Shown piece after piece: positions 26,144 through 34,955 of a stretch of 64,000 nt of DNA; position 1 is the stretch's first letter, and each line of letters starts with the position of its first letter. Source of the stretch: Gracilibacillus suaedae (lineage in GTDB: Bacteria; Bacillota; Bacilli; Bacillales; Amphibacillaceae). The notes beneath the pieces were generated by a model. It was not told where the DNA came from, searched no databases, and saw nothing but the letters and a program-made list of their open reading frames with translations. A program made the position numbers and the translations under genes. Where the stretch lies: positions 1 through 64,000 of the forward strand of contig NZ_JAGFVL010000030.1 of the NCBI RefSeq assembly GCF_017599345.1, given 5' to 3'.

Positions 26144-27337
26144 TTAAAAGAATGATTGAAATGTTCGTTTAAACAGCTGAAGTACATTAGCATGCTTAAT
26201 ATCTTCTAATACAATTAAATCTGTTTCACTGATAATGTCTTCACCCTCTACCACTTGCAGCTTACCGACCATTGTTCCTTTTTCAAGTGGTAACTCTATA
26301 TCTTGATTAATGGTTATTTTTGTATCGATTTTATTTAAATTGGTTCCTTTTGGATAAAGAATGGATACGGAGTCGTTGGTAACTACATCCACGTTCTGTT
26401 TATTTGCTTTTAACCATTCAAACGACGTCACAGCCTGATTTTTTTCGTATAATGGCTTTGTTTCAAATTTCGCATAAGCATAATCTAGCAATTGGCTTAC
26501 ATCACTATTGCGATCTTTTGTGCTTTCTGCTCCCATAACAACAGCTATAGTTCTCATACCATTTTTCTCTGCAGTTGCCGTCAAACAATATTTCGCTTCG
26601 TTTGTATATCCTGTTTTCAGACCGTCTACACCTTCATAGAAACGAACCAGCTTATTTGTGTTAACAAGCCAAAACTCATCTTCAGTATCTTTACGCAAAT
26701 AATCCTCATAAATACTTGTGTAATTTGTAATATCCTCATACTTTAGCAGCTCTTTAGCCATAATGGCCATATCATGAGCGGTACTGTAATGATTCTCTGC
26801 TGGTAAGCCAGTTGAATTTTGGAAATTGGTAGATTTAAGTCCCAATTCTTCTACTTTTTCGTTCATCATTTCCACAAAAGCTTGCTCACTGCCAGCAATT
26901 CTTTCGGCCATAGCCACACTAGCATCATTACCTGATGCTATAGCAATACCCTTGAGCAAGTCATCTACTGACATTTCTTCTCCAGCTTCTAGGAAGATTT
27001 GTGATCCACCCATTGATGCAGCATTTTCACTGACTCTGACTTGTTCATCTAAGGATAATTCACCCTTTTCAATTGCTTCCATAATAAGTAACATAGTCAT
27101 GATTTTAGTCATACTTGCTGGTGGTAATTCTTCACTAGAATTTTTATCATATAATATATTTCCTGTATCACGCTCGATAAGTATCGCTGATTGCGAATGT
27201 TTAGCTAAATCTAATGATTCACTTTCACTTACTTCGCTTGCTACGTGATTTTCTTCATGATGAGCAAATGCGCTTCCTTGACCGATCATCACCATACTTA
27301 TAACAACGAGTATAGTTATGCTTATTCTTTTCAACAT
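26144..27337 (-). CDS. dacF: D-alanyl-D-alanine carboxypeptidase DacF
   Basis: A 397-residue S11-family enzyme: signal peptide (about residues 1-26), S75-M-T-K78, SGND and LKTGYTNEA active-site motifs and a C-terminal membrane-associated tail (HANVLQLFKRTFQSFF). Placed upstream of spoIIA as in B. subtilis, where DacF works in the forespore on spore peptidoglycan. The ATG at 27337 has GGAGG five bases upstream; the GTG at 27343 overlaps that site. Confidence 0.93.
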   Translation of the reverse strand: MLKRISITILVVISMVMIGQGSAFAHHEENHVASEVSESESLDLAKHSQSAILIERDTGNILYDKNSSEELPPASMTKIMTMLLIMEAIEKGELSLDEQVRVSENAASMGGSQIFLEAGEEMSVDDLLKGIAIASGNDASVAMAERIAGSEQAFVEMMNEKVEELGLKSTNFQNSTGLPAENHYSTAHDMAIMAKELLKYEDITNYTSIYEDYLRKDTEDEFWLVNTNKLVRFYEGVDGLKTGYTNEAKYCLTATAEKNGMRTIAVVMGAESTKDRNSDVSQLLDYAYAKFETKPLYEKNQAVTSFEWLKANKQNVDVVTNDSVSILYPKGTNLNKIDTKITINQDIELPLEKGTMVGKLQVVEGEDIISETDLIVLEDIKHANVLQLFKRTFQSFF

Positions 27338-27362
27338 CTTCACCTCCGATTTATAACATTTC

Positions 27363-27393
27363 TATTTTTTCCAAAATAATCTAAAAGTATAAC
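27363..27393 (-). promoter_or_regulatory. candidate SigF promoter of dacF
   Basis: On the minus strand GGAAAAAATA (complement of 27363-27372) matches the SigF -10 pattern GGNRANANTW fully, with GTTAT 16 bases upstream as a weak -35. B. subtilis dacF is SigF-dependent. Confidence 0.5.
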
Positions 27394-27750
27394 TTTTACT
27401 TTGAAATATTTTTAAAAAAGCAGTTAAAACCCACCCTATCCATATCAATAAAACCTAAGTACACCATTAAAAGCATGATAAGCACTACTTCGATTTGGTG
27501 ATTTTTGAAATATAAAACAAATAAATATCTCTACTCCGGCGATCTACATTAGCTATAAATCTACAACCTCAATATTAAGTACCATGAGGTAGAAACTGTA
27601 TTCGGTCACATCAAGGGCAATTGGTCATTCCGCAGATTTTCACTTCACGGCCTAGAAAATTGCTTTATTCATTAAATGAAATCTTAGTTGCAGATTAATT
27701 GATTTGATACCGGAACAAATAAGATGCTAAATTGATACACCTCCGTAAAC
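27394..27750. other. non-coding stretch where drm and pupG are expected
   Basis: In B. subtilis phosphopentomutase and purine nucleoside phosphorylase genes lie between dacF and xerD; here there is no open frame of note. The stretch contains degenerate pieces (TTTTGAAATATA, CTCTACTCCGGCGATCTAC, CGGTCACATCA) similar to parts of the gaps at 23.9 kb and 33.4 kb, so it looks like decayed dispersed repeat. Confidence 0.5.
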
Positions 27751-27783
27751 AAAAAAAATCGCCACGATGATAATCGTGACGAA
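27751..27783 (-). terminator. terminator of xerD
   Basis: On the minus strand TCGTCACGAT and ATCGTGGCGA form a ten-base stem with a four-base loop followed by eight T residues. Confidence 0.92.
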
Positions 27784-27784
27784 A

Positions 27785-28681
27785 TTAAGCTCTTGGATGA
27801 TGTGTTTTATAAATATCTTTTAATCTTGATTTAGACACATGGGTATAGATTTGAGTTGTAGAGATATCCGCATGACCAAGCATTTCTTGAACTGCTCTTA
27901 AATCAGCACCATTCTCTAGCAGGTGTGTCGCAAAGGAATGGCGTAATGTATGTGGAGACAACTCCTTTTTAATACCTGCATCTCTGGCAATCTCTTTAAT
28001 GATCTTCCAAAATCCTTGACGTGACAATGAGTTGCCATGATGATTGACAAATACTGTTTCGGTTTGCTTTTTCTTAACTAAATCGGATCTAGCAGATTGA
28101 ATATATAATTCTAAAGCATCTTTTGCAATATCACCTAAAGGAACAATTCTTTCTTTCGATCCTTTTCCGAAACAGCGAACAAATCCCATTGTTAAATGCA
28201 AATCGTTCATTTTTAAGTTAATCAGTTCAGAAACACGAAGCCCTGTTGCATAAAGTGTTTCTAACATCGCTTTATTACGTATCGAATATTTATCTGTAGC
28301 TGGTATATTCAGTAATTTATCAATATCTTTGGTAGATAATACTTTTGGCAATTTACGGTTTGCTTTTGGCGTTTCAATATGTAAACTCGGATCCTCTTTA
28401 AGCTGATATTCTCTTATTAGAAATTGATGAAATAACCTTAAAGTGGACAACATTCTTGCGATAGTAGCAGATGATTTACCCTGGTCGTTCAAATGATACA
28501 AAAATTGCATAATATCATGACGACCAGCTTGTTTCCATTCTTTTAGTTCTCTTTCTTCCTTAAGAAATTGATAATACTTGAGAAGGTCTCGTTTATAGGC
28601 TTGCAACGTATTATCAGATAATCCTCTTTCTATTTTTAAAAAGTGAAAAAACTCTTCTACTGGATATTGCATTTCATCCAT
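27785..28681 (-). CDS. xerD: site-specific tyrosine recombinase XerD
   Basis: A 298-residue tyrosine recombinase with an N-terminal SAM-like core-binding domain (residues 1-90) and a catalytic domain with the full residue set R149, K173, H244, R247, H270 and Y279. With XerC-type partner CodV it resolves chromosome dimers at dif. It follows yqzK and fur, as in B. subtilis. Confidence 0.94.
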   Translation of the reverse strand: MDEMQYPVEEFFHFLKIERGLSDNTLQAYKRDLLKYYQFLKEERELKEWKQAGRHDIMQFLYHLNDQGKSSATIARMLSTLRLFHQFLIREYQLKEDPSLHIETPKANRKLPKVLSTKDIDKLLNIPATDKYSIRNKAMLETLYATGLRVSELINLKMNDLHLTMGFVRCFGKGSKERIVPLGDIAKDALELYIQSARSDLVKKKQTETVFVNHHGNSLSRQGFWKIIKEIARDAGIKKELSPHTLRHSFATHLLENGADLRAVQEMLGHADISTTQIYTHVSKSRLKDIYKTHHPRA

Positions 28682-28684
28682 GAT

Positions 28685-28903
28685 TTATTCTCCCAATCGA
28701 AAAAAGATACTTAAACGTTCCCAAACATCGGGTTCTTCCTGGTGAAAAACTTTTACGGCATTTCCTTGAGGATATTCATAGCGATCTAATTTTTCATATT
28801 CTTGATGTAACGCTTTGATCACATAATAAAATAAAATGGTACACAATACAAAAATAATAAAAAACTTCATCATTTCAAAAAAAACTTTTACAATGGATGA
28901 CAT
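28685..28903 (-). CDS. yqzK: DUF4227 family protein (YqzK)
   Basis: A 72-residue protein with one membrane segment (about 12-32) and the conserved tail YPQGNAVKV...WERLSIFFRLGE seen in YqzK proteins between fur and xerD. Function unknown. It ends three bases before xerD, so the two are probably cotranscribed. Confidence 0.85.
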   Translation of the reverse strand: MSSIVKVFFEMMKFFIIFVLCTILFYYVIKALHQEYEKLDRYEYPQGNAVKVFHQEEPDVWERLSIFFRLGE

Positions 28904-28966
28904 ATGGCATTCTCCTAATAGAATAGACTCTATTAGAATTTATACCGATATTATATAAAAATATAC

Positions 28967-29446
28967 CTATTTAGCAGATAATTTTTTTGCTTCACAATTT
29001 CGACAAATTCGATCCTGACATTTTTGGCATATTCCGTGGAATGTTAATCGGTGATCTTTGACAATAAATCCCCAATCTGTTTGAACAATTTGTTCCACAT
29101 CTTCTAGCAAGTCATCCATTATTTCTTCAACTGAACCACATTCGGTACAAACTAAATGATGATGGAAATGCTTTGCCCCTTCTTTGCGAAGATCGTAGCG
29201 AGAAACCCCATCACCAAAGTTAATTTTATCGACAATTTCTAGTTCCGTTAATAATTCTAGTGTTCTATATACAGTTGCTAAACCTATTTCCGGTGATTTA
29301 TCTTTTACTAATAAATAAACATCTTCTGCACTAAGATGATCTTCTTCTCTTTCCAATAATACTCGAACAGTTGCTTCACGCTGTGGAGTTAATTTATAAC
29401 TTTGAGCGTGCAATTCCTTCTTAATACGGTCTAATCGGTGTTCCAT
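28967..29446 (-). CDS. fur: ferric uptake regulator Fur
   Basis: A 159-residue Fur-family repressor. The N-terminal winged helix includes LTPQREATVRVLLE and GLATVYRTLELLTELEIV; the C-terminal metal/dimer domain has HFHHHLVC (H93, H95-H97), structural zinc cysteines TECGS and a second pair CQKCQDRICRNC. It represses iron uptake genes with Fe(II). The ATG at 29446 has AGGAGG eight bases upstream; a longer frame to 29500 would run through the promoter. Perfect SigA promoter and PerR/Fur-like boxes lie upstream. Confidence 0.93.
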   Translation of the reverse strand: MEHRLDRIKKELHAQSYKLTPQREATVRVLLEREEDHLSAEDVYLLVKDKSPEIGLATVYRTLELLTELEIVDKINFGDGVSRYDLRKEGAKHFHHHLVCTECGSVEEIMDDLLEDVEQIVQTDWGFIVKDHRLTFHGICQKCQDRICRNCEAKKLSAK

Positions 29447-29471
29447 AATGAGGACCTCCTTACATATGTTC

Positions 29472-29500
29472 ATTATAAATAGTCCTATGTAAGGTGTCAA
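29472..29500 (-). promoter_or_regulatory. SigA promoter of fur
   Basis: TTGACA (complement of 29495-29500), a 17-bp spacer and TATAAT (complement of 29472-29477) are a perfect SigA consensus, 25 bp before the fur ATG. Confidence 0.9.
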
Positions 29501-29515
29501 TTAAAATAATTATAA
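29501..29515 (-). promoter_or_regulatory. PerR-type box upstream of fur
   Basis: TTATAATTATTTTAA on the minus strand differs from the PerR box TTATAATNATTATAA at one position and abuts the fur -35 element. B. subtilis fur is PerR-controlled. Confidence 0.6.
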
Positions 29516-29540
29516 AAAACACTAATAAACATTTATTTTT

Positions 29541-29555
29541 TAATAATTATTATCA
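29541..29555 (-). promoter_or_regulatory. Fur/PerR-type 7-1-7 box overlapping the spoIIM stop codon
   Basis: TGATAATAATTATTA on the minus strand matches the Fur 7-1-7 sequence TGATAATNATTATCA except at one position. Its TGA is the spoIIM stop. It lies 41 bp upstream of the fur -35 box. Confidence 0.5.
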
Positions 29556-30206
29556 ATTAATAAATCGATCGGATATTAATCTCATCGTTTCAAAGGAAAC
29601 AACGGATTCCAATAAAGCTGCAATGCTAACGACAACCATTAAACAGATAAAAACAGCAGTATATCGATAAAAAATTTGTAAGATCGGTTGTTTATAACGT
29701 CTGGAAAACATACTCTGCAACAACGTTAATGAGAATATCATAGCAAAGCTGCTAGCCATAATATAGATTGGAATGATAATCAGATTTTGTGGTGCTATTG
29801 CAGAGAATGAGAACAGCAATCCTTGGATACCTAACTGATTAACAAAAAAGCCTACAGTAAATCCGATCGCTACTCCTTTTACAAATAATAATACCCAAAT
29901 GATAGGCAATCCAATAACCGCTAATCCTAGGAAAAAAAGCAAGCATAGAAATTGAATATGATAAAATATTGCATTTTGAAATAATGCTTGTTTAGATATA
30001 TCTTCATCTTGTAAATAACCAAGAAAGAACCGTTCTAAATAAAAAAATAAATCTTCTTTTTGAACAAAATTCATGCTATTGACGATAATTGCGCCAAATA
30101 TGATCCCGGTTATAAAAAGAATGATCGTAAATATATAGATGGTATGGTATTTTACAAGGTGATTGGAGATTGGCTTTCTACTTTTTGGTAGTATCAATTC
30201 ATTCAC
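29553..30206 (-). CDS. spoIIM: stage II sporulation protein M
   Basis: A 217-residue protein with about five membrane segments and the SpoIIM motifs LFQNAIFYHIQFLCLLFFLG and GFTVGFFVNQLGIQGL. SpoIIM works with SpoIID and SpoIIP to hydrolyse peptidoglycan during engulfment. Start is uncertain: a GTG at 30206 abuts AGAGG, and a TTG at 30197 lies 11 bases from it. Order spoIIM-fur-yqzK-xerD is conserved. Confidence 0.9.
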   Translation of the reverse strand: MNELILPKSRKPISNHLVKYHTIYIFTIILFITGIIFGAIIVNSMNFVQKEDLFFYLERFFLGYLQDEDISKQALFQNAIFYHIQFLCLLFFLGLAVIGLPIIWVLLFVKGVAIGFTVGFFVNQLGIQGLLFSFSAIAPQNLIIIPIYIMASSFAMIFSLTLLQSMFSRRYKQPILQIFYRYTAVFICLMVVVSIAALLESVVSFETMRLISDRFIN

Positions 30207-30302
30207 ATCCTCTAATTAAGTTCTCGTTTCCAATCTATGAATGGAATAATAGAAATAGAACTCAACTAGAGTTTATTTTCATTTTACATAATAGTATTAT
30301 GG

Positions 30303-31463
30303 TTAACTTTTAACTTTTCCATATCTTCCTCCGCCACCTTCAGCCACCATTAACTTCCCTTCACGTAATTTTATAATCATATTAGCTAATTTTTCTCCAA
30401 CTACTTTTACTAAATCAGCCTTTGATACATAGTGAATGATATTCATTTCGTTACCAAAATGATCTAATAACTTTTCCATAGTTTTTGGGCCCAGTTTAGG
30501 CAAATATTCAAGTGGTACTTGATATACATAATCTGGCCGCGTACTATCAGTAACTTGATCGGAGGATAATTCCCGTATTCGATCTGAAACACCTTTAACA
30601 TATTTACTAGAACCACACTTGGAGCATCTGCCTCCTTTAAATGTGGCAAGACAATTGGCACATACTGTTGCATAATATTTTCCTAGTTTTGGATTCATCC
30701 CAAAATTTTGTGTTACGCACCGCCCGACTTCATTATTTAATGCCATTTTTAATTCTTTAAAACTTGGTTCAGCTAAAAGTAACTGTTGATATTCTCTTGC
30801 AATTTTCGGCAACGAATGGGCATCGGAATTCGTTAAATACGTGTACCGATGTAATTCTTTAATTTGATCAGCCATCTTGGTATCAGAACTTAACCCAAGT
30901 TCAACAGCGTCCACTTGATCTGGATCTAATACTTCTGTTAGAGAATAGGATACTCCTTTACCGAACAGACTCTTAAATGGTGTAAAAACATGGGCAGGAA
31001 TGAATAACCCTCCAAGTTCATGTGTTTTTGTTTGTAAAGTTACAGCATCACCGTAATAGCGCTGTGAACTTAGTTCAATATTTTTCATATGTGAGGACAA
31101 CCAAAGGGAAAATTCCCTCATATTTTGAATAAATGGAAAGAAACATAACACATGTATCGGACCTTTACAATTTTTATCATATACTTCTACTTCGCTACCT
31201 AAAATTAAAGTTGTGTCTCCAAATTGAATACCACCATCTCCAAGTTCAGCTGCCTTCTCCTGTTTGACAGCTAATTCAACCTCGTTTAAAACTGTAGGAG
31301 CATGACAGTCTATAATGCCGACAATATCTATCCCTTTCCGTTCACTAGCCTCTTGCATTATATTCATCAATGTTAAATGCTGAGAAGCAGTAATCTTCAC
31401 TGGTTTCCCTTTTGCATTACGTCCAATATGAATATGTAAATCGGTAAAAAATTCTTTTAGCAT
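30303..31463 (-). CDS. yqxK: endonuclease Q-like PHP-domain protein (YqxK)
   Basis: A 386-residue protein: PHP-type metal-binding domain (TDLHIHIGR, DCHAPTVLNEVE, GSEVEVYDK, PAHVFTPFKSLFG, NSDAHSLPKI), then a four-cysteine zinc finger (CANCLATFKGGRCSKCG), then a helix-hairpin-helix region (YLPKLGPKTMEKLLDHFG). This layout matches endonuclease Q, which cleaves DNA 5' of deaminated or abasic bases. It lies next to nudF as YqxK does in B. subtilis, two bases downstream. Confidence 0.87.
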   Translation of the reverse strand: MLKEFFTDLHIHIGRNAKGKPVKITASQHLTLMNIMQEASERKGIDIVGIIDCHAPTVLNEVELAVKQEKAAELGDGGIQFGDTTLILGSEVEVYDKNCKGPIHVLCFFPFIQNMREFSLWLSSHMKNIELSSQRYYGDAVTLQTKTHELGGLFIPAHVFTPFKSLFGKGVSYSLTEVLDPDQVDAVELGLSSDTKMADQIKELHRYTYLTNSDAHSLPKIAREYQQLLLAEPSFKELKMALNNEVGRCVTQNFGMNPKLGKYYATVCANCLATFKGGRCSKCGSSKYVKGVSDRIRELSSDQVTDSTRPDYVYQVPLEYLPKLGPKTMEKLLDHFGNEMNIIHYVSKADLVKVVGEKLANMIIKLREGKLMVAEGGGGRYGKVKS

Positions 31464-31464
31464 T

Positions 31465-32010
31465 TCACTTCAAACCCTTGTGTTGTAGATAAAGAATCGC
31501 ATAAGCTGTTTTTGCATCATGTATTTTTTGTTCTGCAACTAACCTTTCTGCCTCTTCCAATGATAGTTCGATTAATTCTACAAATTCATCTTCGTCCATT
31601 GCTTTTGGCTGCTCTACTTTTCTCAGTGAACTTGTTTTATATAAGTACATTATTTCATCCGCAAATCCTGGAGAAGTGTAAAAGGAAGTCACATATGTTA
31701 ATTGATCTGTCGTATAACCGGTTTCTTCTTCTAATTCTCTTAATGCCGTTACTTCAGGTTCCTCAGCTTGTTCTAGCTTTCCTGCTGGAATTTCTACTAA
31801 TGTTTTTTCTAATGGCTTACGATATTGTTTGACAAAAATAATTTTATTATTCTCCGTTACAGGAATTATCGCTACAGCGCCTGGATGTTTAACGATTTCC
31901 CTTGTTGATGTTTTCCCATTTGGTAAGGTGACGTCATCTACTTGCACATTAATCACCTTCCCTTCAAAAATAGGTGTGGTATGTGTGGTCTTCTCTTCCA
32001 AACTAGTCAT
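31465..32010 (-). CDS. nudF: ADP-ribose pyrophosphatase (Nudix)
   Basis: A 181-residue Nudix hydrolase. The Nudix box runs from G77 (AGKLEQAEEPEVTALRELEE then ETGY), with the AIIPV and IIFVKQYRKP motifs of ADP-ribose pyrophosphatases. It breaks ADP-ribose into AMP and ribose 5-phosphate. The ATG at 32010 was chosen; the TTG at 32034 has no ribosome binding site. Confidence 0.92.
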   Translation of the reverse strand: MTSLEEKTTHTTPIFEGKVINVQVDDVTLPNGKTSTREIVKHPGAVAIIPVTENNKIIFVKQYRKPLEKTLVEIPAGKLEQAEEPEVTALRELEEETGYTTDQLTYVTSFYTSPGFADEIMYLYKTSSLRKVEQPKAMDEDEFVELIELSLEEAERLVAEQKIHDAKTAYAILYLQHKGLK

Positions 32011-32147
32011 GAAAATATCATCCTTTCTCTTCAAACTATCTCTTTCATTGTATTTCTTTCTTAGGATTTGTACAATGAATTTATCATGGTGCTAAACATC
32101 TGTATGACTCTGTTCAAATTTCAAAGGTACACCAGGATATCTTTATA

Positions 32148-32224
32148 GGGATAACAGACGCTAAACACCTGATAAGTTTCCCTTATGATCAGTGGGGACA
32201 AACCTCCAACTTATAATAGTCTCA
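32148..32224 (-). repeat. dispersed structured repeat, family A, copy 5
   Basis: On the minus strand it reads GAGACTATTATAAGTTGG..., CCACTGATCAT, GGGAAACTTATCAGGTG, TTAGCGTCTGTTATCCC. The distal CTTACAGAC part is not evident. It lies between nudF and yqkF. Confidence 0.7.
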
Positions 32225-32257
32225 CTCTATATGGATGAAGAAGAAAGGATGAGCGAT

Positions 32258-33172
32258 ATGAAAAAAACGAAACTCGGAATGTCTGAACTTGAAGTTTCTC
32301 AACTTACACTTGGTTGTATGTCTCTTGGGACCGACCCAACCAAAGCAAGTGAAATTATTGATGAAGCATTGGAACTTGGTATTAATTATTTAGATACAGC
32401 TGATTTATATGATCAAGGCGTAAATGAAGAAATCGTAGGTCAATCGATAAAAAATAAACGAGATCAAATTATATTAGCTACAAAAGTAGGTAATCATTTA
32501 AAAGACGATGGCAGTTGGTTTTGGGATCCTAGAAAAGCTTATATTAAAGAACAAGTAAAAGAAAGCTTAAGAAGACTACAAACTGATTACATTGATTTAT
32601 ATCAGTTACATGGCGGTACGATTGAAGATCCAATAGATGAAACGATTGAAGCTTTTGAGGAACTAGTGAAGGAAGGCGTCGTACGCTATTACGGTATTTC
32701 TTCGATTAGACCAAATGTAATTCGAGAATATATAGCAAAATCTAATATCAGTAGTGTGATGATGCAATATAGCATGCTTGATCGTCGTCCAGAAGAAGAA
32801 GTAATGACACAGTTAGCTAATCACCAAATCAGTGTAGTAACAAGAGGATCATTAGCTAAAGGAATGTTAAGTGCTAAAGGGCAAGAAGTCGTTTCAAAAA
32901 AAGGAAAGAAAGGATATTTAGATTATGATGCAAATACCTTAAAAAATACGGTTGAGCAGTTACAAAGGGTGCTGGAAGATAACCAGACATTGAATGGCTT
33001 GGCATTGCAATACGTATTACAAGAACAAGCTGTTGCTGCTGTCGTAGCTGGCGCGAGCTCTATTGCACAATTAAGAGCGAATGTCGATGCATTAAATCAA
33101 GATTTTGAACCTGAACAATTTGCAAAAGTTAAAGAAATAACCAAAGCAAATACCTATCAACAACACAGATAA
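32258..33172 (+). CDS. yqkF: aldo/keto reductase (YqkF-like)
   Basis: A 304-residue NADPH-dependent oxidoreductase with the family motifs GCMSLG, NYLDTADLYDQGVNEEIVG, the catalytic Tyr/Lys/His region (DTADLY, LATKVG, YQLHGG) and GVVRYYGISSIRP. B. subtilis YqkF lies in the same neighbourhood. Substrate unknown. The ATG at 32258 matches the family N-terminus (MKKTKLGMSELEVSQ), with AAAGGA nine bases upstream. Confidence 0.9.
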   Translation: MKKTKLGMSELEVSQLTLGCMSLGTDPTKASEIIDEALELGINYLDTADLYDQGVNEEIVGQSIKNKRDQIILATKVGNHLKDDGSWFWDPRKAYIKEQVKESLRRLQTDYIDLYQLHGGTIEDPIDETIEAFEELVKEGVVRYYGISSIRPNVIREYIAKSNISSVMMQYSMLDRRPEEEVMTQLANHQISVVTRGSLAKGMLSAKGQEVVSKKGKKGYLDYDANTLKNTVEQLQRVLEDNQTLNGLALQYVLQEQAVAAVVAGASSIAQLRANVDALNQDFEPEQFAKVKEITKANTYQQHR

Positions 33173-33600
33173 GAAAAGCGCAGATCGCCTGTTTAGAAAC
33201 GTAGCGACTTCAGAATTAACTGAGATATAGGAATCACTGAGAAAAGCGAACCGATGATTACTTATCTTAGGACAATTCGTGAAGTCGGTTAGTTTCTTGG
33301 TACTTGCGTAGACAAATACCTGAATTTTATGCTTTCTTTCCCTATAAGAAAAACTGAGCAATCAGCCTAGTCCTGATCACTAAATGCTATGTAGATCTAC
33401 CATTCCTCTAGTAGCCATTATGAAATATATCGCCTGTTTGACCATCACTCCGGCTGCCTACGTTGAATTATATTCTACAACATTTCTCGGACCAAGCAAC
33501 TTGGGTTGTTAACCGTAAGGAAGTGCAAAGATATGGCATAGGAAATCATTAATAAATGGATATAAAACCAATATGCCTTATGTTTCACCAAGTACTTTTT
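33173..33600. repeat. dispersed repeat, family C (decayed), no gene
   Basis: The 476-bp gap starts with AAAAGCGCAGATCGCCTGTTTAGAAACGTAGCGACTT and contains GAAATATATCGCCTGTTTGACCATCACTCCGG. The TTTAGAAACGTAG and CACTCCGG pieces recur near 23.88-24.0 kb. It resembles the AAGCGC...CGCCTG intergenic repeats of halotolerant Bacillaceae. No plausible coding frame. Confidence 0.5.
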
Positions 33601-33648
33601 TCTACCAACACACGATAATGACAGAGATTTTATACTCCTCTTTTATTT

Positions 33649-33969
33649 TTAAGCTATTACTGAATGAATATGAATAAACGGATTTAACATTTCATTCGGA
33701 CTTGTTAACCTGAACGTTGCACCATTATAATCTAATTTCATTTTTTCACTAAAAAATGTAGCTTCTTGGTTATGAACAACCACATCAAATTGATCACATT
33801 CCACCTCTATGTGATTCGCTTCTCGCCTGGCAATGAGTGAAATAGTAGGCATACCGTTAACGCCACACCCACATCCCTCTGTATCATATGTTAAAGCTAA
33901 GATAGTGCTTTTCGAATTCGCTAATGTATTTATTTTAGCTAACGCATTTTCTGTAATCATCAATTGCAT
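33649..33969 (-). CDS. yqkB: HesB/YqkB-like iron-sulfur cluster biosynthesis family protein
   Basis: A 106-residue protein of the HesB-like fold. The N-terminal MQLMITENALAKI and the GCGCGVNGMPTI motif resemble A-type Fe-S carriers, but the usual C-terminal CGCG is missing, as in YqkB. Role is not established. GGAGGG precedes the ATG. Confidence 0.82.
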   Translation of the reverse strand: MQLMITENALAKINTLANSKSTILALTYDTEGCGCGVNGMPTISLIARREANHIEVECDQFDVVVHNQEATFFSEKMKLDYNGATFRLTSPNEMLNPFIHIHSVIA

Positions 33970-33981
33970 AATATCCCTCCA

Positions 33982-34779
33982 TTACTTCTTCTTAAAAGCA
34001 GGTTTCAATATGGTTTCCATTATTCGTGGAAAGTTTTGATATAGCTTACTTCCCGCATGCATCCAAAATGGTAAATTTATTTCCCTTTTATTCTTAAAAA
34101 GGGATTTGATTATGTGGTTCGCTACATCTTTTGGATCTAACATATATTTTGTGACACTTTTTTGATAATCACCTTTTGGATCTGCAATTTCAAAAAAAGG
34201 AGTTTTTACCGGTCCAATATTCACCGATGTAACAGGTATCTTTCCTTCCAGTTCCATACGTAAAGCATTAGAGAAACTGATAACACTCGCTTTCGTAGCA
34301 CTATATACAGCGGATTTAGGTGTAGCTATTTTCCCTGCTTGAGAACCGATGTTTACTATATGTGCAACAGGTTGATTCATAAGTGTTGGAAGCGTATAGT
34401 AAGTAGTAAAAAACAGAGAATCCAAATTGAGCCGGATCATGTTATCAATCTGTTCCCAATTTAATTGATCAAATGCCTCAAAATAACCTACTCCTGCGTT
34501 ATTGATAAGGATATCTATTTTCCCACATTCCTTGAGAATTTGATCCATTCCCTTCTGCCATTCTTTACGATCTGTAATATCAACTGGATAAGTAATCGGC
34601 TTGATTCCATACATTTTGTCTATTCTGCTTGCAATTTCGATTAATTTATTTTCTGTTCTAGCAACTAAGACAGGAATAGCTTTTTGTTCCGCTAAAGCAA
34701 AAGCTAACGCTTCACCAATACCACTGGAAGCACCAGTAATTAATACATGTTTTTCTTTTAACTTATTTAATTGATTCAT
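33982..34779 (-). CDS. yqjQ: short-chain dehydrogenase/reductase (YqjQ-like)
   Basis: A 265-residue SDR with NAD(P)-binding motif TGASSGIGEALA near residue 16, NNAGVG, catalytic Ser/Tyr/Lys (NIGSQAGKIA, YSATKASV) and a C-terminal membrane-leaning segment. Substrate unknown. It is cotranscribed with yqkB (12-bp gap). Confidence 0.9.
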   Translation of the reverse strand: MNQLNKLKEKHVLITGASSGIGEALAFALAEQKAIPVLVARTENKLIEIASRIDKMYGIKPITYPVDITDRKEWQKGMDQILKECGKIDILINNAGVGYFEAFDQLNWEQIDNMIRLNLDSLFFTTYYTLPTLMNQPVAHIVNIGSQAGKIATPKSAVYSATKASVISFSNALRMELEGKIPVTSVNIGPVKTPFFEIADPKGDYQKSVTKYMLDPKDVANHIIKSLFKNKREINLPFWMHAGSKLYQNFPRIMETILKPAFKKK

Positions 34780-34955
34780 TCTATCAACTCCACTCTTATC
34801 ATAACATATTCCATAATACAGACAGAATCAATTGATTTGGTGATGAATGTAAATTTTTTGTTAGAAATATCGAATTTATCAGTTAGATCATTGACTTTTT
34901 CTGATAAATTAAAGACAATCATGAAGAAGTTAAACTTTTTCTTAGAGGTGAAATG

